DNA of 64,000 nt from Candidatus Latescibacterota bacterium (GTDB taxonomy: Bacteria; JAAXHH01), in contig JAJEHX010000012.1 of NCBI GenBank assembly GCA_022823465.1, positions 38,368 through 102,367 on the forward strand, written 5' to 3'. This document shows positions 52,819 to 61,066 of the stretch, one piece after another; the stretch's first letter is position 1, and each line of letters opens with the position of its first letter. The notes under the pieces were generated by a model. The model worked only from the letters and a program-made list of their open reading frames with translations, was not told where the DNA came from and ran no database searches. Position numbers and translations under genes: made by a program.

Positions 52819-53214
52819 CTAATCCGTATCCAATTCCGGGAAATAGGATTCGTAGAAGCCACGGTCTCTCGTTAAAAAGGCGTCGGCTGAAACCATGGCG
52901 TGGGCACCGATGAGAAAGTCGGTGATGATCCGGTCCCTGGGGCCGCCCGCGCGACGATACCGCATCCATCGCATTCCCGCTTCATACGCAATTACGGTAT
53001 CGACAGGGGAGGGTCTCGCTCCGATTTCCCTCAAGGCTCCATCCAGCGCATCCCGATCCTCGAATGCCGGCACGAGTTCAGCATAGACTACGTCGCACAC
53101 GAGAATCGCGCCTCCGTCATATGCGTCCCGCAGAACCTCCAGGGACTGTGGGCCATGCCGCTCGTCGGAAAGAAACACGTCCAACAGGATGCTCGTGTCG
53201 ACAGCGGTGATCAT
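52819..53214 (-). CDS. vapC: PIN-domain ribonuclease toxin (VapC-like)
   Basis: 131 residues. PIN acidic residues: Asp6 in MITAVDTSILLD, Glu in VYAELVPAF and the late Asp pair in TDFLIGAHA and LTRDRGFY. Mg-dependent RNase that would inhibit translation. It overlaps the upstream antitoxin gene by 4 nt (ATGA). Confidence 0.9.
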   Translation of the reverse strand: MITAVDTSILLDVFLSDERHGPQSLEVLRDAYDGGAILVCDVVYAELVPAFEDRDALDGALREIGARPSPVDTVIAYEAGMRWMRYRRAGGPRDRIITDFLIGAHAMVSADAFLTRDRGFYESYFPELDTD

Positions 53215-53426
53215 CTTCCCCTGATCTCTTCGATGTACTCGTCGGTGTTCTTACCAATGTCCAGCATGCCGTAGACGCGTTCCACGGGGTGTTGCGCCGC
53301 GGCTCGTTTCTGAATTAACAGACCCTGTTCTGTCGCGGTGATCACCACTTCGACATCCCGATGCATGCCAAAGCGGTCTCTCAGCCGTTTGGGTATGGTA
53401 ATCTGCCCTCGCTCGGATATTTTCAT
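53211..53426 (-). CDS. vapB: AbrB/SpoVT-type antitoxin (VapB-like)
   Basis: 71 residues. Swapped-hairpin DNA-binding motif MKISERGQITIPKRLRDRFGM, then a C-terminal toxin-binding tail. The operon promoter is predicted at 53497-53468 (TTGACA, 18 nt, TAATTA) and an operator-like palindrome lies just upstream of the start. Confidence 0.88.
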   Translation of the reverse strand: MKISERGQITIPKRLRDRFGMHRDVEVVITATEQGLLIQKRAAAQHPVERVYGMLDIGKNTDEYIEEIRGR

Positions 53427-53435
53427 ATTTTCTCT

Positions 53436-53450
53436 ATATGAAATTCATAT
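53436..53450. promoter_or_regulatory. operator-like palindrome of vapBC
   Basis: ATATGA-AAT-TCATAT, perfect 6-bp arms, 10 nt upstream of the vapB ATG. A second CATAT box lies between it and the start. Likely binding site for the VapB AbrB domain. Confidence 0.6.
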
Positions 53451-53467
53451 TTAAATTATCATACTCA

Positions 53468-53497
53468 TAATTAAAGGCCCTCACACCGGTTTGTCAA
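53468..53497 (-). promoter_or_regulatory. promoter of vapBC
   Basis: On the minus strand TTGACA (53497-53492), 18-nt spacer, TAATTA (53473-53468). Confidence 0.55.
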
Positions 53498-53549
53498 CCT
53501 GGATCTGAACGCTTCCTGTAGATTATGAGTCGGTAAGTAACGTTTTTTC

Positions 53550-53577
53550 TTGACGGACTCCGAATCCTGCCTATATT
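53550..53577 (+). promoter_or_regulatory. promoter of the arg operon
   Basis: TTGACG (53550-53555), 16-nt spacer, TATATT (53572-53577). Transcription would start near 53584, just before the ARG boxes. Confidence 0.65.
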
Positions 53578-53594
53578 GCGTTCGTGCAAGTTTG

Positions 53595-53626
53595 GAATAA
53601 TAATTCTTAAAAATGGATAAATATTC
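53595..53626 (+). promoter_or_regulatory. tandem ARG boxes (ArgR operator)
   Basis: Core 1 GAATAATAATTC (53595-53606) matches the GAATWWWWATTC core fully; core 2 GGATAAATATTC (53615-53626) matches at 11 of 12. Centres are 20 bp apart, about two helical turns, as in known ArgR operators. They sit downstream of the -10 and before the argR start, suited to autorepression of the whole operon. Confidence 0.75.
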
Positions 53627-53638
53627 TCCAGGTCGAGT

Positions 53639-54115
53639 ATGAACGCCAAGCACCAGCGCCAGGGAACGATACGGTCGCTCATCGAGCGGGGGCACTTCCA
53701 TACGCACAAGGAGGTCATCGCGGCCCTGCATACGGAAGGGATCCACGTCAACCAGGGCACGCTGTCCAAGGATTTCAAGGAACTGCACGTCATCAAGACG
53801 CGCCTCGCGGACGGACAGTACAAGTACGTACTGCCGCGCTACTACTCGGTAGAGACGCAGGACGAACTGGTCGATCGGGAGATCCGGGATTTCGTCGTCA
53901 GCGCGGACGACGCGATGAACCAGGTCGTCTTGCAGACCTCCGCCGGTCACGCGTCCGGGGTGTGCGAAGCCATCGACCAGGCGGAATGGCCGGAGATCGT
54001 GGGCAGTGTCGCGGGTGAGAATACGATTCTCCTGATTACCAAGTCTACCGCCCAGGCCAGGGAAACGCTGCGGCGCATCAGGAGCATCATGAAGGAAAAG
54101 AGGGAAGGCAAATGA
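53639..54115 (+). CDS. argR: arginine repressor ArgR
   Basis: 158 residues. Winged-helix N-domain RQGTIRSLIERGHFHTHKEVIAALHTEGIHVNQGTLSKDF (shown in pieces: HTHKEVIAAL, VNQGTLSKDFKEL) and a C-terminal arginine-binding hexamerisation domain with SAGHASGVCEAIDQ and GSVAGENTILLITKS, where the GTIAGDDT consensus is slightly changed. It represses arginine synthesis when arginine is bound. It starts the operon and overlaps argC by 4 nt. Confidence 0.94.
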   Translation: MNAKHQRQGTIRSLIERGHFHTHKEVIAALHTEGIHVNQGTLSKDFKELHVIKTRLADGQYKYVLPRYYSVETQDELVDREIRDFVVSADDAMNQVVLQTSAGHASGVCEAIDQAEWPEIVGSVAGENTILLITKSTAQARETLRRIRSIMKEKREGK

Positions 54116-55131
54116 TTAAGCTGGGCATCATCGGCGCGACGGGATACACGGGTATGGAGCTGTACAGGCTGGCGTCCCGCCATCCCGGCATCGAGATCGT
54201 TTTCGCCACGTCGGAACAATACTGCGGCCAGCAACTCGGCGAGGTCTTTCCACGGGTCGATCCGGACCGGGATATCACGCTGAGATCCCTGGATGATATC
54301 GCGGAGGAACCGGCGGACGTGGTCTGTTTCTGCACGCCGGACGGGGTGGCCATGGACCGGGTCGGCACCTTCCTGGACCGGGGCGTACGCGTCGTGGACG
54401 TCAGCTCCGATTTCCGGTTCGACGATCCGGAGGTATACACGTCCTGGTACAGCCGTCCCCACACCGCCTCGTCGCTCCTCGATTCGGCGGTCTATGGGAT
54501 CCCCGAATTGAACCGGGACCGCATACGGACAGCCGATCTCGTGGGCAATCCGGGCTGCTATCCCACTGGTGTGATACTCGGCCTGGCGCCGCTGCTCGAA
54601 GAGGGCGTGATAGACGCCGGGCAGATCATCGTCGACGCCAAGTCGGGGGTCAGCGGCGCCGGCCGCGGCCTGAAGCTGCGCAACCTCTACGTGGAGGTGA
54701 ACGACAGCATCACGCCGTACAACATCGGTCACACGCACCGCCACGTGGGCGAAATCGAGCAGGAGCTGTCCAGGTTCTCCGATGAGCAGCCTTACGTCGT
54801 CTTTTCGCCCCACCTGACGCCCATGAGCCGGGGCATCCTGGCGACTACCTATGTACGGGTGAAGAACGGCGCGGCCAACGGAGACTTGGCCGCCCTGTAC
54901 GAGAAGCGTTACGGTGATGAGCCTTTTATCCGGTTGTCGCAATCCGGCTATCCCGAGACGCGGTTCGTGACCTGGACGAACTGCTGCGACCTGCGTGTCG
55001 ACCGGGTGGACGGTTCGGACCTGGCCATCGTAACCTCCGCCATCGACAACCTGGTCAAGGGCGCCGCCGGCCAGGCGCTCCAGAATGTGAACGTCATGTG
55101 CGGCTGGGACGAAACGACGGGGCTGATTTAG
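54112..55131 (+). CDS. argC: N-acetyl-gamma-glutamyl-phosphate reductase
   Basis: 339 residues, ATGA overlap with argR. NADP site KLGIIGATGYTGMELYRL, catalytic Cys149 in VGNPGCYPTG, SGVSGAGRG, HRHVGEIEQEL (catalytic His) and HLTPMSRGIL. Third step of arginine synthesis. The gap to argB is filled by degenerate 20-bp repeats. Confidence 0.96.
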   Translation: MIKLGIIGATGYTGMELYRLASRHPGIEIVFATSEQYCGQQLGEVFPRVDPDRDITLRSLDDIAEEPADVVCFCTPDGVAMDRVGTFLDRGVRVVDVSSDFRFDDPEVYTSWYSRPHTASSLLDSAVYGIPELNRDRIRTADLVGNPGCYPTGVILGLAPLLEEGVIDAGQIIVDAKSGVSGAGRGLKLRNLYVEVNDSITPYNIGHTHRHVGEIEQELSRFSDEQPYVVFSPHLTPMSRGILATTYVRVKNGAANGDLAALYEKRYGDEPFIRLSQSGYPETRFVTWTNCCDLRVDRVDGSDLAIVTSAIDNLVKGAAGQALQNVNVMCGWDETTGLI

Positions 55132-55265
55132 AAGCGACGGGCCCGATCTGGAAATGAAGAGTTTGAGTTCGCAATGACAGGCCTGATCCAATTACCACGG
55201 ACAAGGTCTGGAACGAAGAGGTTGAACCTTTGGACAAGACAACGGCGGCGTCAAACGGAAACATC
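55132..55265. repeat. degenerate 20-bp repeats in the argC-argB gap
   Basis: The end of argC (ACGACGGGGCTGATTTAGAA) is followed at once by GCGACGGGCCCGATCTGGAA. Then related blocks ATGACAGGCCTGATCCAATT and ACGGACAAGGTCTGGAACG with GAAGAGGTTGAA echo GAAGAGTTTGAG. Confidence 0.55.
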
Positions 55266-56054
55266 ATGAACCGCAGCATCGTGGTAAAACTGGGCGGCGC
55301 GACCATCGAGCAGGACGGCGTGATCGAGGAACTGGCCGCCGATCTTCGGGACATGCCGGACGTGTTTCCGATCATCGTCCACGGCGGCGGCGCGGAAATC
55401 GGCCGGTACCTGGAGCTGCTGGGCAAGGAGTTCACCTTCGTGAACGGCCTCCGGGTCACAGACGGCGACATGGTCGAAATCGTGGAAATGGTACTGTCCG
55501 GCAAGGTCAACAAGGAACTGGTCTCGCGCTTTCAGCACTGTGGGGTGAACGCCCTCGGCGTGAGCGGGAAGGACATGGGCCTGCTCCGGGCTGAGAAGTA
55601 CCGGGAGGACGGCATCGATATCGGCTTCGTGGGCGAGATCGTCGAGGTGAATACGGCCCTGTTCGATCTCTGCGCGTCGAACCGCGTCACCCCCGTGGTC
55701 TCGCCCATTTCCGGGGGGACGAACGGGGAAACCTACAACGTCAACGCGGATCACGCCGCGCTGGACATCGCCCGTGCCGTGGCCTGCGATGACGTCGTCT
55801 TCATCTCCGACGTGGCGGGCATCTACCGGTCGGACGGACGGCCCGTTCGCCGGCTTACCCCTGAACTGGCCGATTCGCTCATCGAAGCGGGCGAGGTCAC
55901 GGGCGGGATGATACCCAAGGTACGCTCCGCCCTCGAATGCCTGTCCCACGGCGTCAGCCGCGCCCGCATCATCGCCTGGCAGGGCGCGGGGACCCTACTG
56001 AAGGAACTGGCATCGGAAGAAAGTGTTTATGGTACGGTAGTTACCACGGAATAG
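55266..56054 (+). CDS. argB: acetylglutamate kinase
   Basis: 262 residues from the ATG at 55266; a TTG at 55230 is possible. Amino-acid-kinase fold: IVVKLGGATIE, VHGGGAEIGRYLELLG, ALGVSGKDMGLL, VVSPISGG, NVNADHAALDIARAV, FISDVAGI, VTGGMIPKVRSALECL. Phosphorylates N-acetylglutamate. No N-terminal helix of the type that makes hexameric, arginine-inhibited ArgB is seen, so feedback inhibition may be weak (inference). Confidence 0.95.
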   Translation: MNRSIVVKLGGATIEQDGVIEELAADLRDMPDVFPIIVHGGGAEIGRYLELLGKEFTFVNGLRVTDGDMVEIVEMVLSGKVNKELVSRFQHCGVNALGVSGKDMGLLRAEKYREDGIDIGFVGEIVEVNTALFDLCASNRVTPVVSPISGGTNGETYNVNADHAALDIARAVACDDVVFISDVAGIYRSDGRPVRRLTPELADSLIEAGEVTGGMIPKVRSALECLSHGVSRARIIAWQGAGTLLKELASEESVYGTVVTTE

Positions 56055-56140
56055 CACGCGACGTTACTACCGGCAGCGGCGCCGCAACTAGACGCAACTA
56101 AGTAAATAGGCGAAGCAACTAAAGGATGAAAGGATCAAGC

Positions 56141-57334
56141 ATGACTACCGAAGAGATCATTGCCCTGGAGGAAGAGTACATCGCGCCGACCTACGTGCGT
56201 CCGCCCGTCGTGTTCGACCGGGGCAGCGGCGCCTACGTCTACGACCTCGAGGGCAGGCGGTATCTCGATTTCCTCGGCGGCATCGCGGTGAATTCCCTTG
56301 GCCACGGGGTGCCGGAGATCATCGGCGCCGTGGCGCAGCAGACCGCGAAGCTGATGCACATCTCCAACCTGTACCACACGGAACCCCACGTGAGGCTCGC
56401 GAAGCTGCTGGTGGAGAACGCCTTCCCGGCCAGGGTGTTCTTCTGCAACAGCGGATCGGAGTCCATCGAGGCGGCCCTGAAGTTCACGCGCCGGTGGGCG
56501 TCGGAGGTGGGCGGGGAAGCCAAGCACGAGATCGTGACTTTCGAGAACGCCTTTCACGGCCGGACGTACGGCGCCGTAAGCGCCACGGCCCAGCCCAAGT
56601 ACCACGAAGGGTTCAAGCCCATGCTTCCAGGCATGGTCTATCTGCCTTTGAACGAGATCGAACCCCTCGAAGAAGCGATATCGGCGGAGAAGACCGCGGC
56701 CGTGATGGTGGAACCCGTCCAGGGAGAGGGCGGGGTGAATCCTGCGCACGTGGAATTCCTGACGCACCTGCGCAGGATCTGCGACGAACGCAAGGTCGCC
56801 CTGATCTTCGACGAAATCCAGTGCGGCCTGTGCCGGACGGGCAAGCTCTTCGCCTATCAGCATCACGGCATCGAGCCGGACGTGATGACCCTGGCCAAAC
56901 CGCTGGCCGGCGGCCTGCCCATCGGCGCTGTCATGATGAAGTCCCACATCGCCGAGGTACTCAAGCCGGGCATGCACGGCTCCACCTTCGGGGCGAACCC
57001 GGTCGCCTGCCACGTGGCCCACGCCGTCGTCAGCAAGATGATCGACGAGGGTCTGGCGGACCGGGCCCTGGAAATGGGCGGCAAGCTGACCGCCGGTCTC
57101 AATGCGCTCGCCGAAACCCATACGGACATCAAAGAGGTCCGGGGTGCGGGCCTGTTGATCGGCGTGGAGTTCGAAGACAAGGTAGGTGACGTCATGAACG
57201 CGTGCCGGGACGCGGGCCTGATCGTGGGAACCGCCGGAGATAACGTGCTTCGCTGCGCACCGCCGCTGGTGATCGAGCAGCAACACGTGGACGAAGCGCT
57301 CGGGATCATCGGCGGGGTGCTGGACGCGCGGTGA
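56141..57334 (+). CDS. argD: acetylornithine aminotransferase
   Basis: 397 residues from the ATG at 56141, which has AAAGGA at good spacing; ATG 56126 is too close to its site. PLP enzyme of class III: FLGGIAVNSLGH, FCNSGSESIEAALKF, FENAFHGRTYGAVS, VEPVQGEGG, FDEIQCGLCRTGK, PLP-Lys253 in TLAKPLAGGLP, and HGSTFGANPVAC. Converts N-acetylglutamate semialdehyde to N-acetylornithine; may also serve lysine synthesis. Confidence 0.95.
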   Translation: MTTEEIIALEEEYIAPTYVRPPVVFDRGSGAYVYDLEGRRYLDFLGGIAVNSLGHGVPEIIGAVAQQTAKLMHISNLYHTEPHVRLAKLLVENAFPARVFFCNSGSESIEAALKFTRRWASEVGGEAKHEIVTFENAFHGRTYGAVSATAQPKYHEGFKPMLPGMVYLPLNEIEPLEEAISAEKTAAVMVEPVQGEGGVNPAHVEFLTHLRRICDERKVALIFDEIQCGLCRTGKLFAYQHHGIEPDVMTLAKPLAGGLPIGAVMMKSHIAEVLKPGMHGSTFGANPVACHVAHAVVSKMIDEGLADRALEMGGKLTAGLNALAETHTDIKEVRGAGLLIGVEFEDKVGDVMNACRDAGLIVGTAGDNVLRCAPPLVIEQQHVDEALGIIGGVLDAR

Positions 57335-57406
57335 GGCAGTCGTGAAGAGGTGAGGTACCTGTGACACGGCAACTCATGGGTGACGCGCGTTGAGCCAGCC
57401 GCGAAG
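57323..57406 (+). repeat. duplicated argD gene end
   Basis: GACGCGCGGTGAGGCAGTCG (57323 on, spanning the argD stop) recurs 59 bp later as GACGCGCGTTGAGCCAGCCG (57382 on); with the following 5 nt about 21 of 25 positions agree. Confidence 0.7.
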
Positions 57407-57445
57407 TGTATGATTGATTTTGAATCAGGACGGAACAGGAAAATT

Positions 57446-58810
57446 ATGACCGACAGCCGGGACCAGGTACTCAAGCAATTGATGGATGATTTCCATGCGT
57501 CGATCGACGTGGACCGCCGCCTGTTTCGCGTGGATATCCGGGGCAGCATAGCCTACGCACGGGGCCTGGCGCGCATCGGCGTGCTCACGGGTGAGGAAGT
57601 CCGGACGATCGAAAAGGCGCTTCTGGAGATCGAAGGCGAGATCGACAGCGGCGCCTATGCGCTGACGCGCGACCTGGAAGACATCCACATGGCGGTGGAG
57701 AAGCGTCTGATCGAGAAGGCGGGTCCCGTGGGCGGCAAGTTGCACACGGGCCGGAGCCGCAACGACCAGATCGCCACGGACGAGCGCCTCTATCTCCGCG
57801 AAGTGGTGGACGACGTCATAAACCGGATACGGGGCTGCCAGGAAGCCCTGCTGGGGCTGGCCGAACGCACCGTAGACATCGTCTTCCCGGGGTATACCCA
57901 CCTTCAGCAGGCCCAACCGATCCGGTTCGCCCATTACGCGCTTTCCCTCTTTTTCGGACTCCAGCGGGACAGGGAGCGTCTGGTCGACTGCCGGAAGCGC
58001 ATCAACGTCCTGCCCCTCGGCGCGGGGGCGATGGCGGGCAGCGCCTTTCCCGTCGACCGGACGTTTCTGGCCGAGGAACTGGGATTCGACGGCATTTCGC
58101 CAAATAGCATCGACGCGGTCAGCGACCGCGACTTCATCGTCGAGTTTCTCGCCGCCTGCACGACACTCATGATCCACGTCAGCCGAGCCTGCGAGGACCT
58201 GGTCATCTGGTCGTCCACGGAATTCGGGTACGTCACGCAGCATCCCCGGCTGGCGACGGGCAGCAGCATCATGCCGCAGAAGAAGAATCCGGACGCCGCC
58301 GAACTGCTCAGGGGCAAGGCCGGCCGTGTCGTGGGCGACCTGGTCTCTCTCGTCACCATGCTCAAGGGCCTGCCCCACGCCTACAACAAGGATATGCAGG
58401 AAGACAAGGAACCGCTCTTCGACGCCATCGACACGGTGACCGTCGCGCTGACCGTGTTCACAGCGATCTGGGAGACGCTGGACGTAAGAGGCGACCGGGT
58501 TCAAGAAAGCATGGACGACGCGATGCTGTCCACGGACCTGGCGGACTACCTGACCCGGTGCGGGGTGCCCTTCCGCGAAGGACACGGCATCGTGGCCGCC
58601 CTCGTGGACGAGGCCATGAACCGTGGCTGCAGTCTGCGGGACCTGCCGCTCGATCTGTACCGTCGGCATTCGGAGCATTTCGACGAAGCAACGATCAGGC
58701 AACTCAGGTTCGACGACAGCGCCGATAAACGCGCCCTGCCCGGCGGGACGGGCAAAGAGTCCGTCGAGCGTCAGCTGGAACAGGCCCGCGAAATCCTGGG
58801 GCGCGGTTAA
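57446..58810 (+). CDS. argH: argininosuccinate lyase
   Basis: 454 residues from the ATG at 57446 (CAGGA upstream); ATG 57410 is possible. Fumarase-fold enzyme: VDIRGSIAYARGL, LHTGRSRNDQIATD, GYTHLQQAQPIRFAHY, the signature GSSIMPQKKNPDAAEL with the catalytic Ser, and KGLPHAYNKDMQEDKEPLFD. Last step of arginine synthesis. The usual N-terminal WGGRF segment is absent. The 3' end is duplicated as a 40-bp tandem copy. Confidence 0.95.
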   Translation: MTDSRDQVLKQLMDDFHASIDVDRRLFRVDIRGSIAYARGLARIGVLTGEEVRTIEKALLEIEGEIDSGAYALTRDLEDIHMAVEKRLIEKAGPVGGKLHTGRSRNDQIATDERLYLREVVDDVINRIRGCQEALLGLAERTVDIVFPGYTHLQQAQPIRFAHYALSLFFGLQRDRERLVDCRKRINVLPLGAGAMAGSAFPVDRTFLAEELGFDGISPNSIDAVSDRDFIVEFLAACTTLMIHVSRACEDLVIWSSTEFGYVTQHPRLATGSSIMPQKKNPDAAELLRGKAGRVVGDLVSLVTMLKGLPHAYNKDMQEDKEPLFDAIDTVTVALTVFTAIWETLDVRGDRVQESMDDAMLSTDLADYLTRCGVPFREGHGIVAALVDEAMNRGCSLRDLPLDLYRRHSEHFDEATIRQLRFDDSADKRALPGGTGKESVERQLEQAREILGRG

Positions 58811-58851
58811 GCAGCTGGAACAGGCCCGCGAAGTCATAGGATGTGGTTGAG
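58772..58851 (+). repeat. 40-bp tandem duplication of the argH end
   Basis: Units 58772-58811 and 58812-58851 both begin CAGCTGGAACAGGCCCGCGA and agree at about 33 of 40 positions. Because 40 is not a multiple of three, the second copy is in another frame. A 14-bp repeat (GGATGTGGTTGAGC/GGATGTGGTTTAGA) follows. Confidence 0.9.
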
Positions 58852-58905
58852 CGGATGTGGTTTAGAGGTATGGGTAAGCCCGGCAGGAAAGGGAACGGGA
58901 CGGCT

Positions 58906-59496
58906 ATGAAAACAATGAATTCGTCCGCAGCACCGGATTCGAATGGCATAGAAACCACCATCCGGCCGGCCGTGATCGGGGACGTCCCCGAGATCATGGA
59001 GATCCTCCAGCCCTACATCGAGGAGGACATACTCCTTCCGGTGTCGGTCTACCGCCTCTTCGAGCACATCCGGTATTTCGTTGTCGCCGAGCGCGGCGGC
59101 CAGGTGATCGGCTGCGGATCCCTCGTGATCGTGTGGCACGACCTGGCCGAGGTCCGGTCCCTTGCCGTCCGGAGAGGATGCCAGGGCGGCGGCGCCGGCG
59201 GGCGCATCGTCGACGAACTGATCGCGGAGGCGGAGGAACTGGGCGTCGCCCGGGTCTTCGCCCTGACCTACGAGACCAGCTTCTTCGGCCGCCACGGGTT
59301 TGAAGTGGTCGACCGGGAGACGCTGCCCCACAAGGTCTGGAAGGATTGCACCCATTGCGCCCGATTCACCCATTGCGATGAGATCGCCATGGCCCGGACG
59401 CTGATCCCCGAAGACCGGCGCTCGCCGGAGCCTGCCCTGCCGGCGATGCAGCAGGACCCCACCCTGATCATGCCTTCTCCCGTCCCCGGTGATTGA
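58906..59496 (+). CDS. GNAT acetyltransferase, short ArgA-type N-acetylglutamate synthase
   Basis: 196 residues from the ATG at 58906; earlier in-frame starts run into the repeats. GNAT core with RPAVIGDVPEIMEILQPYI, EVRSLAVRRGCQGGGAGGRIVDEL (acetyl-CoA loop) and FGRHGFEVVDRETLPHKVWKDC. The CTHCARFTHCDE cysteine cluster after the core is typical of stand-alone ArgA-like proteins, which lack the kinase-like domain of E. coli ArgA. Its position after argH supports acetylation of glutamate as first step. The last 30 residues are unrelated low-complexity sequence. Confidence 0.85.
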   Translation: MKTMNSSAAPDSNGIETTIRPAVIGDVPEIMEILQPYIEEDILLPVSVYRLFEHIRYFVVAERGGQVIGCGSLVIVWHDLAEVRSLAVRRGCQGGGAGGRIVDELIAEAEELGVARVFALTYETSFFGRHGFEVVDRETLPHKVWKDCTHCARFTHCDEIAMARTLIPEDRRSPEPALPAMQQDPTLIMPSPVPGD

Positions 59497-59564
59497 TACG
59501 CACGCGGCCATGATTGACAGATTCAGAAGTTTTCCATGCCGGGCCACGTGCTTGAGGGCCGTAA

Positions 59565-60770
59565 ATGACTGAGCCTGGACGGTTTCCCATGTCGACCCAC
59601 CTGACCGAAGCGGCGACACAGCTTAGATGGTGGTTGCGACTCCCTCCGACCAACCTCATCGACCGGGGCGATCACGTCCGCTTCCGGTACGCCCTCTACC
59701 TGATCATCCACCAGGTCGCCACCGTGCTCTACGGGATGAACGGCCTGCCGGAAACCATGTACTTTCCATCGCGGCTCGAAGGTGCGCGAAACCGGCTGAA
59801 TGGTCTGCCCAGGGTGCCCGTAGACGCGGGAGGGCGCCTGTGGACGCTGGCCACGGAATGTGCACCGGAGAAAGCCTGGACTGCCGCGGCCGGGCTGATG
59901 CGAGATACCCTGGCGTTGCTGGACGAAGCGCCGGGCGATCATGGTTCATTGGGGAATGAATTGGATGAGGGGTCTTTCAAGCCGGATCAATCTCGAGATC
60001 CCAGTGAACTATATGCGCTGGCCACCGAAGTCGCGGAGAGGATTCGGCTCCTCAACGGAGCAAACGTCGTGGCCCTGGGCGGATCCCTTGGAAGGGGTTT
60101 CGCCGATCGCCAGTCGGATATCGACCTGCTCGTTTTCGGACCGGGCATTCCGAACGAAGACGATCGCCGCTGTCTGATCTCGGCCTGGCCGGACATACGG
60201 CATGGTCCCTTGATCGAACCGGCGTGCGACAGCGTGGTGCTCGATGGAGCGATGGTCCATATCCGCTACTGGACCAGGCAGACCGTGGAAGACATGCTGG
60301 CGTCGTTTCCCGGGCCGCCTGCGCAGCGTATGCTCGCCGAGGAGTTGCAGCATTGTCATGCGCTGATTGATCCGAACGGTCGGCTTAGCGCGTGGAAAAA
60401 GGTGTTGGAACATCTTCCGCCCGGGCTGGTTACGGCGATTTTCGAAGAAGCGCAGGGACGGCTCCCCCTGTTTCGCAAGCAGTGGCGGATCGCGCTGGAT
60501 TCAGACGACCGGATTCACCTCTACTGTCTGGCCAACCAGGTTGTGAACGATCTCCTGATCGCGTTGTACATCCGGAATGGGCGGTTTTTGAGTACGCCCA
60601 GATGGACTCGTCTTGATATTCCCGCGCTCGATATCGTGCCGACGGACCTTGAAACGAGGTTGTTTCCACTGGCGGCCGGTTTCGCCGACCGGGAAGAAAC
60701 GGCGGCGAGATGGCGTGCGCTGGAGGCTTTGTGGGATGAGTTGGCGGGTTCGCCGCCTCAATCGGCCTGA
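59565..60770 (+). CDS. nucleotidyltransferase-fold protein
   Basis: 401 residues (GAGGG upstream of ATG 59565; ATG 59589 possible). An N-terminal helical part (1-130) of unknown type precedes a DNA-polymerase-beta-like NTase core with GGSLGRGFADRQSDIDLLVFG, the GS...D-x-D metal motif. A C-terminal helical region follows (about 270-400). Similar proteins are DUF4037/aminoglycoside-adenylyltransferase-like. Substrate unknown. It is near the HEPN/MNT pair but not in its operon. Confidence 0.78.
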   Translation: MTEPGRFPMSTHLTEAATQLRWWLRLPPTNLIDRGDHVRFRYALYLIIHQVATVLYGMNGLPETMYFPSRLEGARNRLNGLPRVPVDAGGRLWTLATECAPEKAWTAAAGLMRDTLALLDEAPGDHGSLGNELDEGSFKPDQSRDPSELYALATEVAERIRLLNGANVVALGGSLGRGFADRQSDIDLLVFGPGIPNEDDRRCLISAWPDIRHGPLIEPACDSVVLDGAMVHIRYWTRQTVEDMLASFPGPPAQRMLAEELQHCHALIDPNGRLSAWKKVLEHLPPGLVTAIFEEAQGRLPLFRKQWRIALDSDDRIHLYCLANQVVNDLLIALYIRNGRFLSTPRWTRLDIPALDIVPTDLETRLFPLAAGFADREETAARWRALEALWDELAGSPPQSA

Positions 60771-61066
60771 CGGGTGTGTCGGTGGCCGGCGCCTGGAATT
60801 CATTGGGCACAGGATGGGAAGCACTACCTTTATCGCTCTGGCGGGACTGCCGTTGAATGAGGACCAAACAGGTGTAACAGATCGGCGAGGTCCTTTTCTT
60901 AGGTCCTTGTGCTCTGCGCCGTTGCCATAAGTGCCAGCATTGTTTACTATAGAATGGACATGTGCGGGGTGCGTGCTTACGGTAGTCGAGGGGGTGTGGC
61001 CCTGTTCTTCGGTTGGAAGCAATCGAGGAACGATCTCGTTTCTATTAAGGCTGAGGTGGCATTTCT

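Noticed and set aside
60771..61066. Possible small gene between the nucleotidyltransferase and HEPN genes
   Set aside because: Short frames only, with no ribosome site or conserved motif.
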